From Dichetophora obliterata (lineage: Eukaryota; Arthropoda; Insecta; Diptera; Sciomyzidae): a DNA stretch of 64,000 nt. The translations under genes and the position numbers were made by a program. Positions 45,701-55,458 of this stretch are shown here, piece by piece. The stretch spans positions 264,506,350 to 264,570,349 of the forward strand of contig OY986435.1 of NCBI GenBank assembly GCA_963920525.1. Direction: 5' to 3'. The stretch's first letter is position 1, and each line of letters starts with the position of its first letter. The notes below the pieces were generated by a model. That model made no database searches. It was not told where the DNA came from and saw only the letters and a program-made list of their open reading frames with translations.

Positions 45701-48700
45701 TTATTGAGAGGGAAGGACGCAGAGTTTAATGACTGGTCGAGTGACGATACCAGTTTGAGTACGAACGTCAGCGACCCGTACCCGATGGTCTGGTCCTTGA
45801 TAAGTCTTTACGATACGACCAAGTCTCCACTCAGTCGGGGGTAACAGCTCATCTTTTATGACTACAAGGTCCTCTTCGCTAATGTTTCGTTCTGGATATT
45901 TCCATTTGTACCGCTTGTGCAACTCGCTCAAATATTCCTCCTTCCAGCGGCGACTGAATTGGTGGTGGAGAATTTTGACCTTTTCCCATCGGTTAATGAG
46001 AGACCAACGATCATCATTAAATTCTGGGATCGCCAGTAAGGGAGCGCCTCGAAGGAAATGTGCCGGGGTCAATGGCAATAATTGTGAAGGGTCTTCACTG
46101 ATTGGAGAGAGTGGCCGCGAATTGAGAACGGCTTCGATGCGGGCCAGGAGTGTCGAGAACTCTTCAAAGGTAAATTTATGGCCTTGAGATACCTTTTTGA
46201 AATGAACTTTGAAGCTTTTGACTGCCGCTTCCCACAGGCCGCCCATGTGAGGGGCGCTCGGGGGTATGAACGACCATGTGAAGCCATGCATACAGTATTT
46301 ATGGGATATATCTGCAGCTGAGTGTTTGAGAAACAATTCAAATTCTTTGGTCAGGGTACGGTTCGCACCAACAAAGTTGCGGCCATTGTCTGAGACAATT
46401 TTTTTTGGTAAGCCGCGTCGACCAACGAATCGTGCGAAAGCTGCATTAAATGCCTCAGAAGTGAGATCCGACACCAATTCGAGGTGAATTGCTTTTGTTG
46501 AGAAACAAATGAACACACTTACGTAACCTTTCACAATTGGGGCCTTTCGAAGTGTAGAGGATTTTACTTCAAATGGGCCGGCAAAATCAACTCCGGTTAC
46601 CGTAAATGGAGGTGTAAAATTTACTCGATCGGGAGGTAGTGCAGCCATTAGTTGCGTGTGCACTTTTTGTTTATGTATTGTACACACTTTACACTGGCGT
46701 ATACAGTACTTTACTTTATTTTTTAGCTTTGGAATATAAAATTCCTGCCGCACCATACGAAGCATGAGTCTATGTTCGGCGTGTAGTAAAGTGTTATGGA
46801 GAAAGTTGAGTAAGAGGTGACAAAGGCGTGATTTGTCGGACAAGATGACTGGATGTCTTTCATTGTAATTGAGAATTAAATCCGCATTTGCCAAACGTCC
46901 GTTTACTCGCAATACTCCCTCTTTATCTATGAATGGACATAAAGTCAGGAGCGAACTTTTGTTTGGGATGGGAACTGAACTCTTTAACTTACTATATTCT
47001 TCAGAAAAATACAAAATTTGTGATTGCACAATTAAATGCAACTTTACGAACTTAATTTCATCTTGGGATACTTCTCCCGAGTTTTTTGTGACTTGAGCTC
47101 TTTGTTTTGCTAAACATTTGTGTGCAAATCGAAACATGTAGGCAATTACTCGGAGGGCACGAGGGTATGTTGAGAAGCGATTCAGTATATCATCGTCAGG
47201 GGTATATGTATACAAAACTTCCACTTTTCTAGTCTCGGGAACGACTATAGGAGTTATCTGGAATTTGGGCCAATGATCAGCAGCTTTACGAAGCCAATGT
47301 GGACCATCCCACCAAAGCGAGTTTGTTGCTAGATCCTGGGGTGAACAACCTCGAGTTCCCAGATCTGCAGGATTTTCGACGGAAGGTACATGCTTCCAGG
47401 TTGAATTTTGGACATTCTTCAAAATTTCGGTAACTCGGTTAGCCACGTACGTTTTCCAGCTGTAGGGTGGTTTTCCAAGCCAGGCCAAAACAATAGACGA
47501 ATCCGACCATAAAAAGAGTTCATGAGTAGGTAACTCCAGCTGGCGAACGACGTGGTTAACGAGCTTTGAAAGAAGCACGGCTGCGCACAGTTCTAAACGG
47601 GGCAAACTGATTGTTTGGATTGGAGCGACTTTACTCTTCGAAACCAGCAAATATGAAGTGATCTTTGCGTTTGGTTCTTCATTGCGAATGTACAAGGCGG
47701 CACAATAAGCCTTTTCAGAGGAATCGCAAAACCCATGTATTTGGATTCGGTTGGTTGGAGAAAATCCAATCCATCTAGGAATATTAATTTTTTCAATAGC
47801 TGGTAGACTTTCGACCAACGTATTCCATTTTAGCAGAGACAATGGTTTTACGCAGTCATCCCAATCAGACCCTTCCAGCCAAAGTTGCTGTAAAAGGACC
47901 TTCGCTTGAATTATGATTGGGGCTAGCCATCCCATGGGGTCGAACAGTGCTGCTACAGCTGATAAAATCTGTCTTTTGGTGGCAGATATGGACGGGGTTG
48001 TGGGTTTAATATCGTAACAAAAGGAATCGCTGAGAGCGTTCCATCTAATACCAAGCGTTTTTGTGGAGCTGGTGTCATAAAATTTTAGAAAATCTTCATC
48101 GAGTAGGTCCTCAGGAGGTAGAGAACTTAAAAGATCTGGGTGATTTGCATTCAACTTTTTTAGAGGAAATCCGGCGGAATTCAGTGCACTTCGAAGCTGA
48201 TTTTGAGCGAGAAGAGCTGAAGGAATGTCATGTCCACCTGATAAAACATCGTCAACGTAAGTTTCACGTTTGAGAATTGGTGAAACAAGTGGATAAATAT
48301 CTTTACAATCCTCAGCCAGCTGGTGGAGAGTACGGATTGCTAGATAAGGGGCACAATTGACTCCGAATGTCACGGTATTTAAAACGAAGTCTTCCAATGA
48401 ACCATTCGGGCGCGTGCGAAAGAGTATTCGTTGAAAATGGCGATCGTCTTCATGAACCGTAATCTGACGATACATTTTTTGTATGTCACCATTGAAGACA
48501 AACTGATAAAATCGCCAGTTGAGTATGACACTGATCAGGTCGGATTGCAATGCTGGACCAACGCATAGCACATCGTTAAGAGAAAGTCCGCTTTGTGAGG
48601 GGTTTGACGCATTGAACACCACCCGGACCTTTGTGGAAGTGCTTTCTGGTTTGACGACCGCATGATGCGGTAAATAGAAAGATAAATACTTCTCATCACG

Positions 48701-51052
48701 GACAATCTCTGTAGGGTGCGTTTTATTCATATGCGATAAAGTCAGGTATTCAGAGAGCACCTCATTATATTGATGTTGTAAATCGGGTTTTTTGTTCAAG
48801 GTGTACTCCATTCGGTTGTACTGTTTGAGAGCTATGTGTCGAGATGCACCTAGCTTTAGTTGGGAAAAATTTGGTTTGAATGGCAGCCTGACTTTGTATC
48901 GCCCATCAGACTGACGAGACGTTGTTTTCTGAAAGAACTCTTCGCAGTAGCGTTCTTCCTCGGACATAGTGGAGGCGCTTGGGATTTCTTCAACTTCCCA
49001 GAATTTCCGCAGCATCTCACTGAGCGATGGTTCATTTTCATGAACCACGTGAGTGGAGAATGAGAAAGTTTGTGTGCTGATGGGGCCGCTGAGGAACCAT
49101 CCAAACACTGTTTGTTGGGCCAACAAACTACCGAAAACATTTAATCGCATGCCATTAAGCATGATCTTCGGGATGATATCGCTTCCGATAATCATATCAA
49201 TGTGAGCAGGAGAATAAAAATTGGGATCGGCGAGATCTAAGTCGGCGATTTCTTCAAATGAAGGTTTTGCTAATGGGTGAGATGGCATAAAATTGGTCAG
49301 TTTTGGTAGAACGAGTGCTTTGACTTGGAGATTGAAATTACGAGATTTTGTGACCAAATTGAATGTGCACATTTTATTTGACGACCCAAGCAGTTGACCA
49401 CCCATCCCAGAAATATGTGTGGAGACCTTGGTTGTTTGTAAAGATAACCGATTTTGAACCTTCTCAGCGAGGAAAGTTTTCTGGGATCCCTGATCAATGA
49501 GGGCTCGAAGTGTGAAAGTTTCGCCCAGGTGTTGAATGTATACGATTGCTGTAGGCAACACGATTCTTTCCTCACTTGATGAAAAGTGCGCGTGTATATG
49601 TGTGCTTTCTACCGGCTGAGAGCTTGATGCGTTTGAATCGAGTGATGATTCTAAGTGCATTAATGCTATTTGGGAGGCTTTGGACGTAGATGGCTTCGAA
49701 TCATCAACTGGATGATCTACTTGATCTAGATGTAGCATCGAGTGGTGTTGCTGCTTACAGCAGAAACATCGAAAAGAACTTGTGCATTCTCTTTTGGTGT
49801 GAGAATACGATAGACAATTACAGCAGATTTTGTTTTGAGACACAAAATCGATTCTCTCTGGTACTGAGAAATTATTAAATTCTGGGCAGTGTCTAAGAGC
49901 ATGATTTTTGTGACACTTTTTACATAAAAAATTACTTGTAGTGGGTGCTCTTTGAATGTGGAATGCATTCACTTGCACTCTATTGGGATTGAAATTTTGG
50001 GATGTCCTGTTTTGGGAAAAGGGCGTACTTTGCATATTCTGCCGACTTTGATTCTCGGGCTTATTTTGAGAATAATTGAAATTCGGCCTGATTTGGGAAA
50101 TGTTCGGAATAGTGCTTCGACTCTTTGAACTCTTGATACTGTTTATTCTTTCTACGACTTGATACCGAGCTGTGAGAAATTCATCCATTTTATGCCAGGT
50201 CGGTAATACCTGCCGGGTTTTTTGTGAATCTTCCCATAGTGCAAGGGTATCTTCTGGAAGTTTGGTTGAACATAAATATATTAAAATTGGGTCCCAGTTG
50301 TCTACACAAATTCCTTGAGATGTAAGCATTGAGAGGCAATCATTGACCGATGATTGTATTCTCTGAATTGAACTGCTGTTTTCTGCAGATGCTGCTGGAA
50401 TGCTGAACAATGTTTTAAGCTGGTTGTCCACCAGAATGCGCTTGTTTTCGAAACGAGATCGAAGGGCTTCCCAGGCCAGAGAGAAATTTTCGTCGCAAAG
50501 TTGGTATCGTTTCACGATACCTCCCGCGGAGCCGCGGGTTTTGTTACGAAGGTGGTACAATTTTTGAGCTTGAGTCAGCTTAGGGTGTTTGATATAGACT
50601 GCTGTAAACATGTCTCTAAACGATGGCCACTCTTCATAACTACCATAGAACACTTCTGTATCACAGGGCGGAACTTTTATGCAAGCACTTCCTACAGAGT
50701 TATTTAGAGATACGTTCTGAGCAAGAGGAGCTGCAGACACTGTTTCGGGATGTTGTTCATCTCCAGATATTTTTTGGAGATCCCAAATTTGAGATTTACA
50801 AAGGTGATAAGCTTCAACGCAAACACTAAATTTGGCTTTTGTGGATTCCTTGAAATCTTTGGTCGTATCTGTGTCTTCTGCTATCATCACATTTTCATAT
50901 GCTGATGACAGTCGCTGCCATCTATCTTCTAAATCAAACAGCTTAACTCTTAAGAGCGTGCTCGTTATGTCGTCAGCAGGAGTTGCTTCGAACGCAGAGC
51001 AAAACGTGATTAGATAATCAGAAGCAAATATAAATTTCATTGAGACACTCAT
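45701..51052 (-). CDS. BEL/Pao Gag-Pol polyprotein, intact 1,783 residues
   Basis: A single uninterrupted frame. Gag-like (DUF1759-type) region about 130-310, with YEEWPSFRDMF and WHKMDEFLTARY. Triple zinc knuckle 377-441. Aspartic protease about 500-650 (RALIDQGSQKTF, Asp 520; IIGSDIIPKI). Reverse transcriptase about 785-1000 (VRVVFNAS, NGDIQKMYRQI, YVDDVLSGG with YVDD at 932-935). RNase H about 1100-1230 (HGFCDSSEKAYCAALY, SLPRLELCAAV, LWSDSSIVLAWL, ENPADLGTRG). Integrase with an HAEH/CRxxC-like zinc part about 1420-1457 and catalytic GVDFAGP (Asp 1489), IVSDNGRNF (Asp 1555) and GGLWEAAVK (Glu 1608). The C-terminal domain (DRWSLINRWEKV, EWRLGRIVKTYQGPDHRVR) is typical of BEL. It should process itself and carry out reverse transcription and integration. 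All visible catalytic residues are present. The ATG at 51,052 is the first in frame. Confidence 0.95.
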   Translation of the reverse strand: MSVSMKFIFASDYLITFCSAFEATPADDITSTLLRVKLFDLEDRWQRLSSAYENVMIAEDTDTTKDFKESTKAKFSVCVEAYHLCKSQIWDLQKISGDEQHPETVSAAPLAQNVSLNNSVGSACIKVPPCDTEVFYGSYEEWPSFRDMFTAVYIKHPKLTQAQKLYHLRNKTRGSAGGIVKRYQLCDENFSLAWEALRSRFENKRILVDNQLKTLFSIPAASAENSSSIQRIQSSVNDCLSMLTSQGICVDNWDPILIYLCSTKLPEDTLALWEDSQKTRQVLPTWHKMDEFLTARYQVVERINSIKSSKSRSTIPNISQIRPNFNYSQNKPENQSRQNMQSTPFSQNRTSQNFNPNRVQVNAFHIQRAPTTSNFLCKKCHKNHALRHCPEFNNFSVPERIDFVSQNKICCNCLSYSHTKRECTSSFRCFCCKQQHHSMLHLDQVDHPVDDSKPSTSKASQIALMHLESSLDSNASSSQPVESTHIHAHFSSSEERIVLPTAIVYIQHLGETFTLRALIDQGSQKTFLAEKVQNRLSLQTTKVSTHISGMGGQLLGSSNKMCTFNLVTKSRNFNLQVKALVLPKLTNFMPSHPLAKPSFEEIADLDLADPNFYSPAHIDMIIGSDIIPKIMLNGMRLNVFGSLLAQQTVFGWFLSGPISTQTFSFSTHVVHENEPSLSEMLRKFWEVEEIPSASTMSEEERYCEEFFQKTTSRQSDGRYKVRLPFKPNFSQLKLGASRHIALKQYNRMEYTLNKKPDLQHQYNEVLSEYLTLSHMNKTHPTEIVRDEKYLSFYLPHHAVVKPESTSTKVRVVFNASNPSQSGLSLNDVLCVGPALQSDLISVILNWRFYQFVFNGDIQKMYRQITVHEDDRHFQRILFRTRPNGSLEDFVLNTVTFGVNCAPYLAIRTLHQLAEDCKDIYPLVSPILKRETYVDDVLSGGHDIPSALLAQNQLRSALNSAGFPLKKLNANHPDLLSSLPPEDLLDEDFLKFYDTSSTKTLGIRWNALSDSFCYDIKPTTPSISATKRQILSAVAALFDPMGWLAPIIIQAKVLLQQLWLEGSDWDDCVKPLSLLKWNTLVESLPAIEKINIPRWIGFSPTNRIQIHGFCDSSEKAYCAALYIRNEEPNAKITSYLLVSKSKVAPIQTISLPRLELCAAVLLSKLVNHVVRQLELPTHELFLWSDSSIVLAWLGKPPYSWKTYVANRVTEILKNVQNSTWKHVPSVENPADLGTRGCSPQDLATNSLWWDGPHWLRKAADHWPKFQITPIVVPETRKVEVLYTYTPDDDILNRFSTYPRALRVIAYMFRFAHKCLAKQRAQVTKNSGEVSQDEIKFVKLHLIVQSQILYFSEEYSKLKSSVPIPNKSSLLTLCPFIDKEGVLRVNGRLANADLILNYNERHPVILSDKSRLCHLLLNFLHNTLLHAEHRLMLRMVRQEFYIPKLKNKVKYCIRQCKVCTIHKQKVHTQLMAALPPDRVNFTPPFTVTGVDFAGPFEVKSSTLRKAPIVKGYVSVFICFSTKAIHLELVSDLTSEAFNAAFARFVGRRGLPKKIVSDNGRNFVGANRTLTKEFELFLKHSAADISHKYCMHGFTWSFIPPSAPHMGGLWEAAVKSFKVHFKKVSQGHKFTFEEFSTLLARIEAVLNSRPLSPISEDPSQLLPLTPAHFLRGAPLLAIPEFNDDRWSLINRWEKVKILHHQFSRRWKEEYLSELHKRYKWKYPERNISEEDLVVIKDELLPPTEWRLGRIVKTYQGPDHRVRVADVRTQTGIVTRPVIKLCVLPSQ

Positions 51053-51300
51053 ATTGATGTTGGGATAAACTTCTAACTCCAGGGGGCGACAGAAGTTTTC
51101 AAAGCTTTTCGAAAGTTTTTACAGACGCCAACAAATACTTCGGTTGTGGGGAATTTGTTAGCCAAACTAAAAACTCGAACTTTTTTCACAATTATCGAGA
51201 AGACAGTTCGAGAGATTTTCCACTTAGTAAATTCAGTTTAATTTGTTTAAAAACGAGAGTGTTTTTAAATTATCGACTAAATAGTTCGAGAAGAAGAAAC
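51053..51300 (-). other. BEL leader between arrays and gag-pol
   Basis: Contains a diverged copy of the 140-bp unit (ACGAGAGTGTTTTTAAATTA, TCGACTAAATAGTTCGAGAA). The sequence next to gag is GC-richer (TCTGTCGCCCCCTGGAGTTA on the coding strand). Confidence 0.6.
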
Positions 51301-52270
51301 GATTATCGAATATTGTTGAGAAATATTTCGACAATATTTTTAAATGTTCCAAGAAAAATTATCGAATATTGTTGAGAAATATTTTCGAAAAATTGTTAAA
51401 TGCTCCAAGAAAATTATTGAATATTGTTGAGAAATATTTCAAAAAATTTTTAAATGTTCCAAGAAAAATTATCGAATATTGTTGAGAAATATTTCAAAAA
51501 TTTTTAAATGATCCAAGAAAATTATCGAATATTGTTGAGAAATATTTCGAAAAATTGTTAAATGCTCCAAGAAAATTATCGAATATTGTTGAGAAATATT
51601 TCAAAAATTTTTTAATGTTCCAAGAAAAATTATCGAATATTGTTGAGAAATATTTCGAAAAATTGTTAAATGCTCCAAGAAAATTATCGAATATTGTTGA
51701 GAAATATTTCGAAAATTTTTAAATGTTCCAAGAAAAATTATCGAATATTGTTGAGAAATATTTCGAAAATTTTTTTTAAATGATCCAAGAAAATTATCGA
51801 ATATTGTTGAGAAATATTTCGAAAAATTGTTAAATGCTCCAAGAAAATTATCGAATATTGTTGAGAAATATTTCAAAAATTTTTTAATGTTCCAAGAAAA
51901 ATTATCGAATATTGTTGAGAAATATTTCGAAAAATTGTTAAATGCTCCAAGAAAATTATCGAATATTGTTGAGAAATATTTCGAAAATTTTTAAATGTTC
52001 CAAGAAAAATTATCGAATATTGTTGAGAAATATTTCGAAAATTTTTTTTAAATGATCCAAGAAAATTATCGAATATTGTTGAGAAATATTTCGAAAAATT
52101 GTTAAATGCTCCAAGAAAATTATCGAATATTGTTGAGAAATATTTCGAAAATTTTTAAATGTTCCAAGAAAAATTATCGAATATTGTTGAGAAATATTTC
52201 GAAAATTTTTTTAAATGATCCAAGAAAATTATCGAATATTGTTGAGAAATATTTCGAAAAAATTTTAAAG
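51301..52270. repeat. BEL leader tandem array 1: ~54-bp units, 17 copies
   Basis: The unit includes CCAAGAAAATTATCGAATAT, then TGTTGAGAAATATTTCGAAA. Units differ before CCAAG as GTT, GCT or GAT. The order GTT-GCT-GTT-GAT-GCT repeats from 51,349, 51,619 and 51,890 at ~271-bp steps, and a fourth cycle starts at 52,162. So the array grew by copying five-unit blocks. Confidence 0.9.
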
Positions 52271-54060
52271 TTCCAAACGCCAACACTTCGGAAGTGTTAG
52301 ACTTGTTCAGAAAAGTAAACGAGAGAATTTTTAAATTATCGACAAAATAGTTCGAGAAAAGAAAATTATCGAATATTATTGAGAAATATTTCGAAAAAAA
52401 TTTTTAAAGTTCCAAACGCCAACACTTCGGATGTGTTAGACTTGTTCAGAAAAGTAAACGAGAGAATTTTTAAATTATCGACAAAATAGTTCGAGAAAAG
52501 AAAATTATCGAATATTATTGAGAAATATTTCGAAAAAAAATTTTTAAAGTTCCAAACGCCAACACTTCGGATGTGTTAGACTTGTTCAGAAAAGTAAACG
52601 AGAGAATTTTTAAATTATCGACAAAATAGTTCGAGAAAAGAAAAAGTTTTCGAATATTGTAGAGAAATATTTCGAAAAAATTTTGAAGTTCCAAACGCCA
52701 ACACTTCGGATGTGTTAGACTTGTTCAGAAAAGTAAACGAGAGAATTTTTAAATTATCGACAAAATAGTTCGAGAAAAGAAAATTATCGAATATTATTGA
52801 GAAATATTTCGAAAAAAAATTTTTAAAGTTCCAAACGCCAACACTTCGGATGTGTTAGACTTGTTCAGAAAAGTAAACGAGAGAATTTTTAAATTATCGA
52901 CAAAATAGTTCGAGAAAAGAAAAAGTTTTCGAATATTGTAGAGAAATATTTCGAAAAAATTTTGAAAATGTTCCAAACGCCAACACTTCGGAAGTGTTAG
53001 ACTTGTTCAGAAAAGTAAACGAGAGAATTTTTAAATTATCGACAAAATAGTTCGAGAAAAGAAAATTATCGAATATTATTGAGAAATATTTCGAAAAAAC
53101 ATTTTTAAAGTTCCAAACGCCAACACTTCGGATGTGTTAGACTTGTTCAGAAAAGTAAACGAGAGAATTTTTAAATTATCGACAAAATAGTTCGAGAAAA
53201 GAAAATTATCGAATATTATTGAGAAATATTCCGAAAAAAATTTTTAAAGTTCCAAACGCCAACACTTCGGATGTGTTAGACTTGTTCAGAAAAGTAAACG
53301 AGAGAATTTTTAAATTATCGACAAAATAGTTCGAGAAAAGAAAAAGTTTTCGAATATTGTAGAGAAATATTTCGAAAAAATTTTGAAAATGTTCCAAACG
53401 CCAACACTTCGGAAGTGTTAGACTTGTTCAGAAAAGTAAACGAGAGAATTTTTAAATTATCGACAAAATAGTTCGAGAAAAGAAAATTATCGAATATTAT
53501 TGAGAAATATTTCGAAAAAAATTTTTAAAGTTCCAAACGCCAACACTTCGGATGTGTTAGACTTGTTCAGAAAAGTAAACGAGAGAATTTTTAAATTATC
53601 GACAAAATAGTTCGAGAAAAGAAAAAAGTTATCGAATATTGTTGAGAAATATTTCGAAAAAATTTTTAAAGTTCCAAACGCCAACACTTCGGATGTGTTA
53701 GATTTGTTCAGAACAGTAAACGAGAAAATTCTTAAATTATCGATAAAATAGTTCGAGAAAGAATAAATTATCGAATATTATTGAGAAATATTTCGACAAA
53801 ATTTTTAAATGTTCCAAACACCAACACTTCGGATGTGTTAGATTTGTTCAGAACAGTAAACGAGAGAATTCTTAAATTATCGATAAAATAGTTCGAGAAA
53901 GAATAAATTATCGAATATTATTGAGAAATATTTCGACAAAATTTTTAAATGTTCCAAACACCAACACTTCGGATGTGTTAGATTTGTTCAGAACAGTAAA
54001 CGAGAGAATTCTTAAATTATCGACAAAATAGTTCGAGAAAGAAAAAATTATCGAATATGT
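52271..54060. repeat. BEL leader tandem array 2: ~140-bp units, 13 copies
   Basis: Units begin TTCCAAACGCCAACACTTCG at 52,271, 52,410, 52,550, 52,689, 52,829, 52,971, 53,111, 53,250, 53,392, 53,531, 53,672, 53,812 and 53,952. Each has TGTTAGACTTGTTCAGAAAA, AAATTATCGACAAAATAGTT and a copy of the ATCGAATATTnTTGAGAAAT core of array 1. Two subtypes (AAATTATCGAATATTATTG and AAAGTTTTCGAATATTGTAG) alternate in two- or three-unit blocks. The last units (from about 53,672) are more diverged. Confidence 0.9.
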
Positions 54061-54615
54061 AGCAATTGAATGTTGGGTGTGCACGGTCTCATGTGATTGT
54101 GTGTGTGTGTTTTTTGAGGTTATGTTGGAATCTTATATGCGACTTTCTTAGGACAATGTTTGAAATTGTCCTAATTATTTTGCCAATACAAATCACTCAC
54201 CGCATCCTTGAAATGTTGCAATCTGTTGTTGATTTTGATGCATTCAATCGCATGCCAGCCAATGCCGCATGGAAACCACTCTGCGCTTATCGTGGTGCTG
54301 CTGTTTCTTTGGGCCACGAACTGCACTTTTCGCAAGCGCCTTCGTCACCGTTGTCGCTTTTGGTTATTTTTTATTTTATTCTTTTTGTCATACACGCTCA
54401 CAACCACACTTCACATGTCACTTTGCTTTAGCGCAAACTAAAGCAGTTTTTATGAGTTTTTTGTTTTGAAAGGAATGCACAATTTAGTTTAGTTTTAATT
54501 TTTCTTGCAGATTAGCTACTTAACGAATAATTTTGTGTATCAAGTTGTCACCACACTTGCACGCTTTGTTGCAAATACGTATGTGTGTATAAGAATATTA
54601 AAAACGAGTAATTAC
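54061..54615 (-). other. BEL leader, unique part downstream of the splice donor
   Basis: On the coding strand this follows the predicted donor and precedes array 2. Plus-strand frames at 54,066-54,469 are antisense to the element and unsupported. No coding motif is seen. Confidence 0.5.
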
Positions 54616-54622
54616 CTTGAGT
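54607..54622 (-). promoter_or_regulatory. Predicted splice donor of ORF3 transcript
   Basis: The coding strand reads CTCAAG|GTAATTACTC, close to the AG|GTAAGT consensus. It lies about 150 nt downstream of the 5' LTR, where retroelements with a spliced gene normally have their donor. Confidence 0.6.
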
Positions 54623-54686
54623 TGGGTTTCCTACTCGTTGGCTTTTTTTGGTGTATTTTCTGGGTGCGTTCACGTGGTAGGTACAT
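54616..54686 (-). CDS. BEL ORF3, exon 1 (predicted leader exon coding part)
   Basis: The coding strand has ATG at 54,686-54,684, then 22 further codons rich in Lys, Arg, Pro and Gln, and two bases (AG) before the donor AACTCAAG|GTAATT at 54,616/54,615. Joined to the acceptor at 45,574 the codon AG+T is completed and the reading passes straight into the zinc knuckles of ORF3. Without splicing the next codons are AGG TAA, so translation would stop at once after 24 residues. The intron would be 9,042 nt and remove both arrays and gag-pol. The match of donor, acceptor and phase is seen in the sequence; use in vivo is inference. Confidence 0.65.
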
Positions 54687-54752
54687 TGCAGATTGTAGAT
54701 TTGATGAATGTCAATTGGTGCGTGGGGATAATCCAAGCGCGTTCGCAGTTTT

Positions 54753-54763
54753 TCGAAGGACCA
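54753..54763 (-). promoter_or_regulatory. Primer binding site, tRNA-Tyr type
   Basis: The coding strand is TGGTCCTTCGA, one base inside the 5' LTR. The complement TCGAAGGACCA is the 3' end of insect tRNA-Tyr including CCA, as I remember the Drosophila tRNA. Eleven bases match. Confidence 0.75.
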
Positions 54764-54764
54764 A

Positions 54765-55202
54765 TATTTAGGCGATGGGGGAATGAGCAGATTGCAATTG
54801 TTGATGATTCGAATGTCCAAATAATGAACTCCGCAAGTTTATATGTAGAATGGTATTTATTGTAGGTGTAAATTTACAGCCGAGTTTGGAGATTATTAAG
54901 AAAGTTTTATAATGATTATATTTTAAGTATTTAAGAATAATTTCACCAAATAATAGTTAAGTTTAAGTAGATTTAAGTAGATCAAAATATATAAATGTAA
55001 GTGTTTAATAATAATACCAGATTGTAGAGAGCAGGCGATTAAAAGATGTTGATGGCTTCCCAGCTGAACACACAAGAGACGGAAGTCTCGGTGGTTAAAA
55101 TGCATGATGGCACGTAAAGGTCGGACCGTACCGTGGTGGGTTTGTTTAATAAGCTGTTGTTCATCCAGGGGTGAAACGAGCACAGGTTTGACGACGTCAA
55201 CA
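54765..55202 (-). repeat. BEL/Pao 5' LTR
   Basis: 438 bp, read as identical to 44,580-45,017. It ends at GTCAACA and is followed by the target duplication ATAGT (55,203-55,207). Confidence 0.95.
54856..54911 (-). promoter_or_regulatory. Putative TATA box and poly(A) signal in the LTR
   Basis: The coding strand has TATAAAA at 54,911-54,905 and AATAAA at 54,861-54,856, about 45 nt downstream. This is a plausible short R region. The same positions exist in the 3' LTR (AATAAA at 44,676-44,671). The transcription start itself is not visible. Confidence 0.4.
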
Positions 55203-55458
55203 ATAGTACAAAAATCATTTAGTTTAGTTAAATAAGAATTTAATAAGATTAAATTAAATTAAATTAATATTATAACAACCGGGCTTAAGATTTTATTACA
55301 GACATTTAACAATACTTTAAATTAAAAGATTATTATATAAATATCATATATTATAATAAAAAAAAAATGTAAATACATTAATAAAGAAGAAAAGAAAAGA
55401 AAAAAAAGGGAAGAGAAATAAAAATAACCTTTGAAATAGTTTAAGCAAATTGCAGATA

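Larger units (their letters stand above)
44580..55202 (-). mobile_element. Complete BEL/Pao LTR retrotransposon with extra ORF and repeat-filled leader
   Basis: 10,623 bp, minus strand. The order on the coding strand is 5' LTR (54,765-55,202), tRNA-Tyr primer site, leader exon and splice donor, two tandem arrays, gag-pol (51,052-45,701), splice acceptor, ORF3 (45,573-45,045), 3' LTR (44,580-45,017). The target duplication is ATAGT at 44,575-44,579 and 55,203-55,207. The LTRs read as identical and the gag-pol frame has no stop, which points to a recent insertion. Most BEL elements are roughly 6-9 kb; the extra length here comes from the ~2.75-kb arrays. Confidence 0.95.

Noticed and set aside
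45158..51017. Plus-strand frames opposite BEL gag-pol and ORF3
   Set aside because: Antisense shadows of long recognised coding sequence.
51301..54060. CRISPR-like array of repeats and spacers
   Set aside because: Units are contiguous with no unique spacers and lie in a eukaryotic retrotransposon leader.
54923..55183. 86-codon minus-strand frame, repeated at 44,738-45,100
   Set aside because: Lies inside the BEL LTRs and has no motif. The duplicate is due to the LTR pair.
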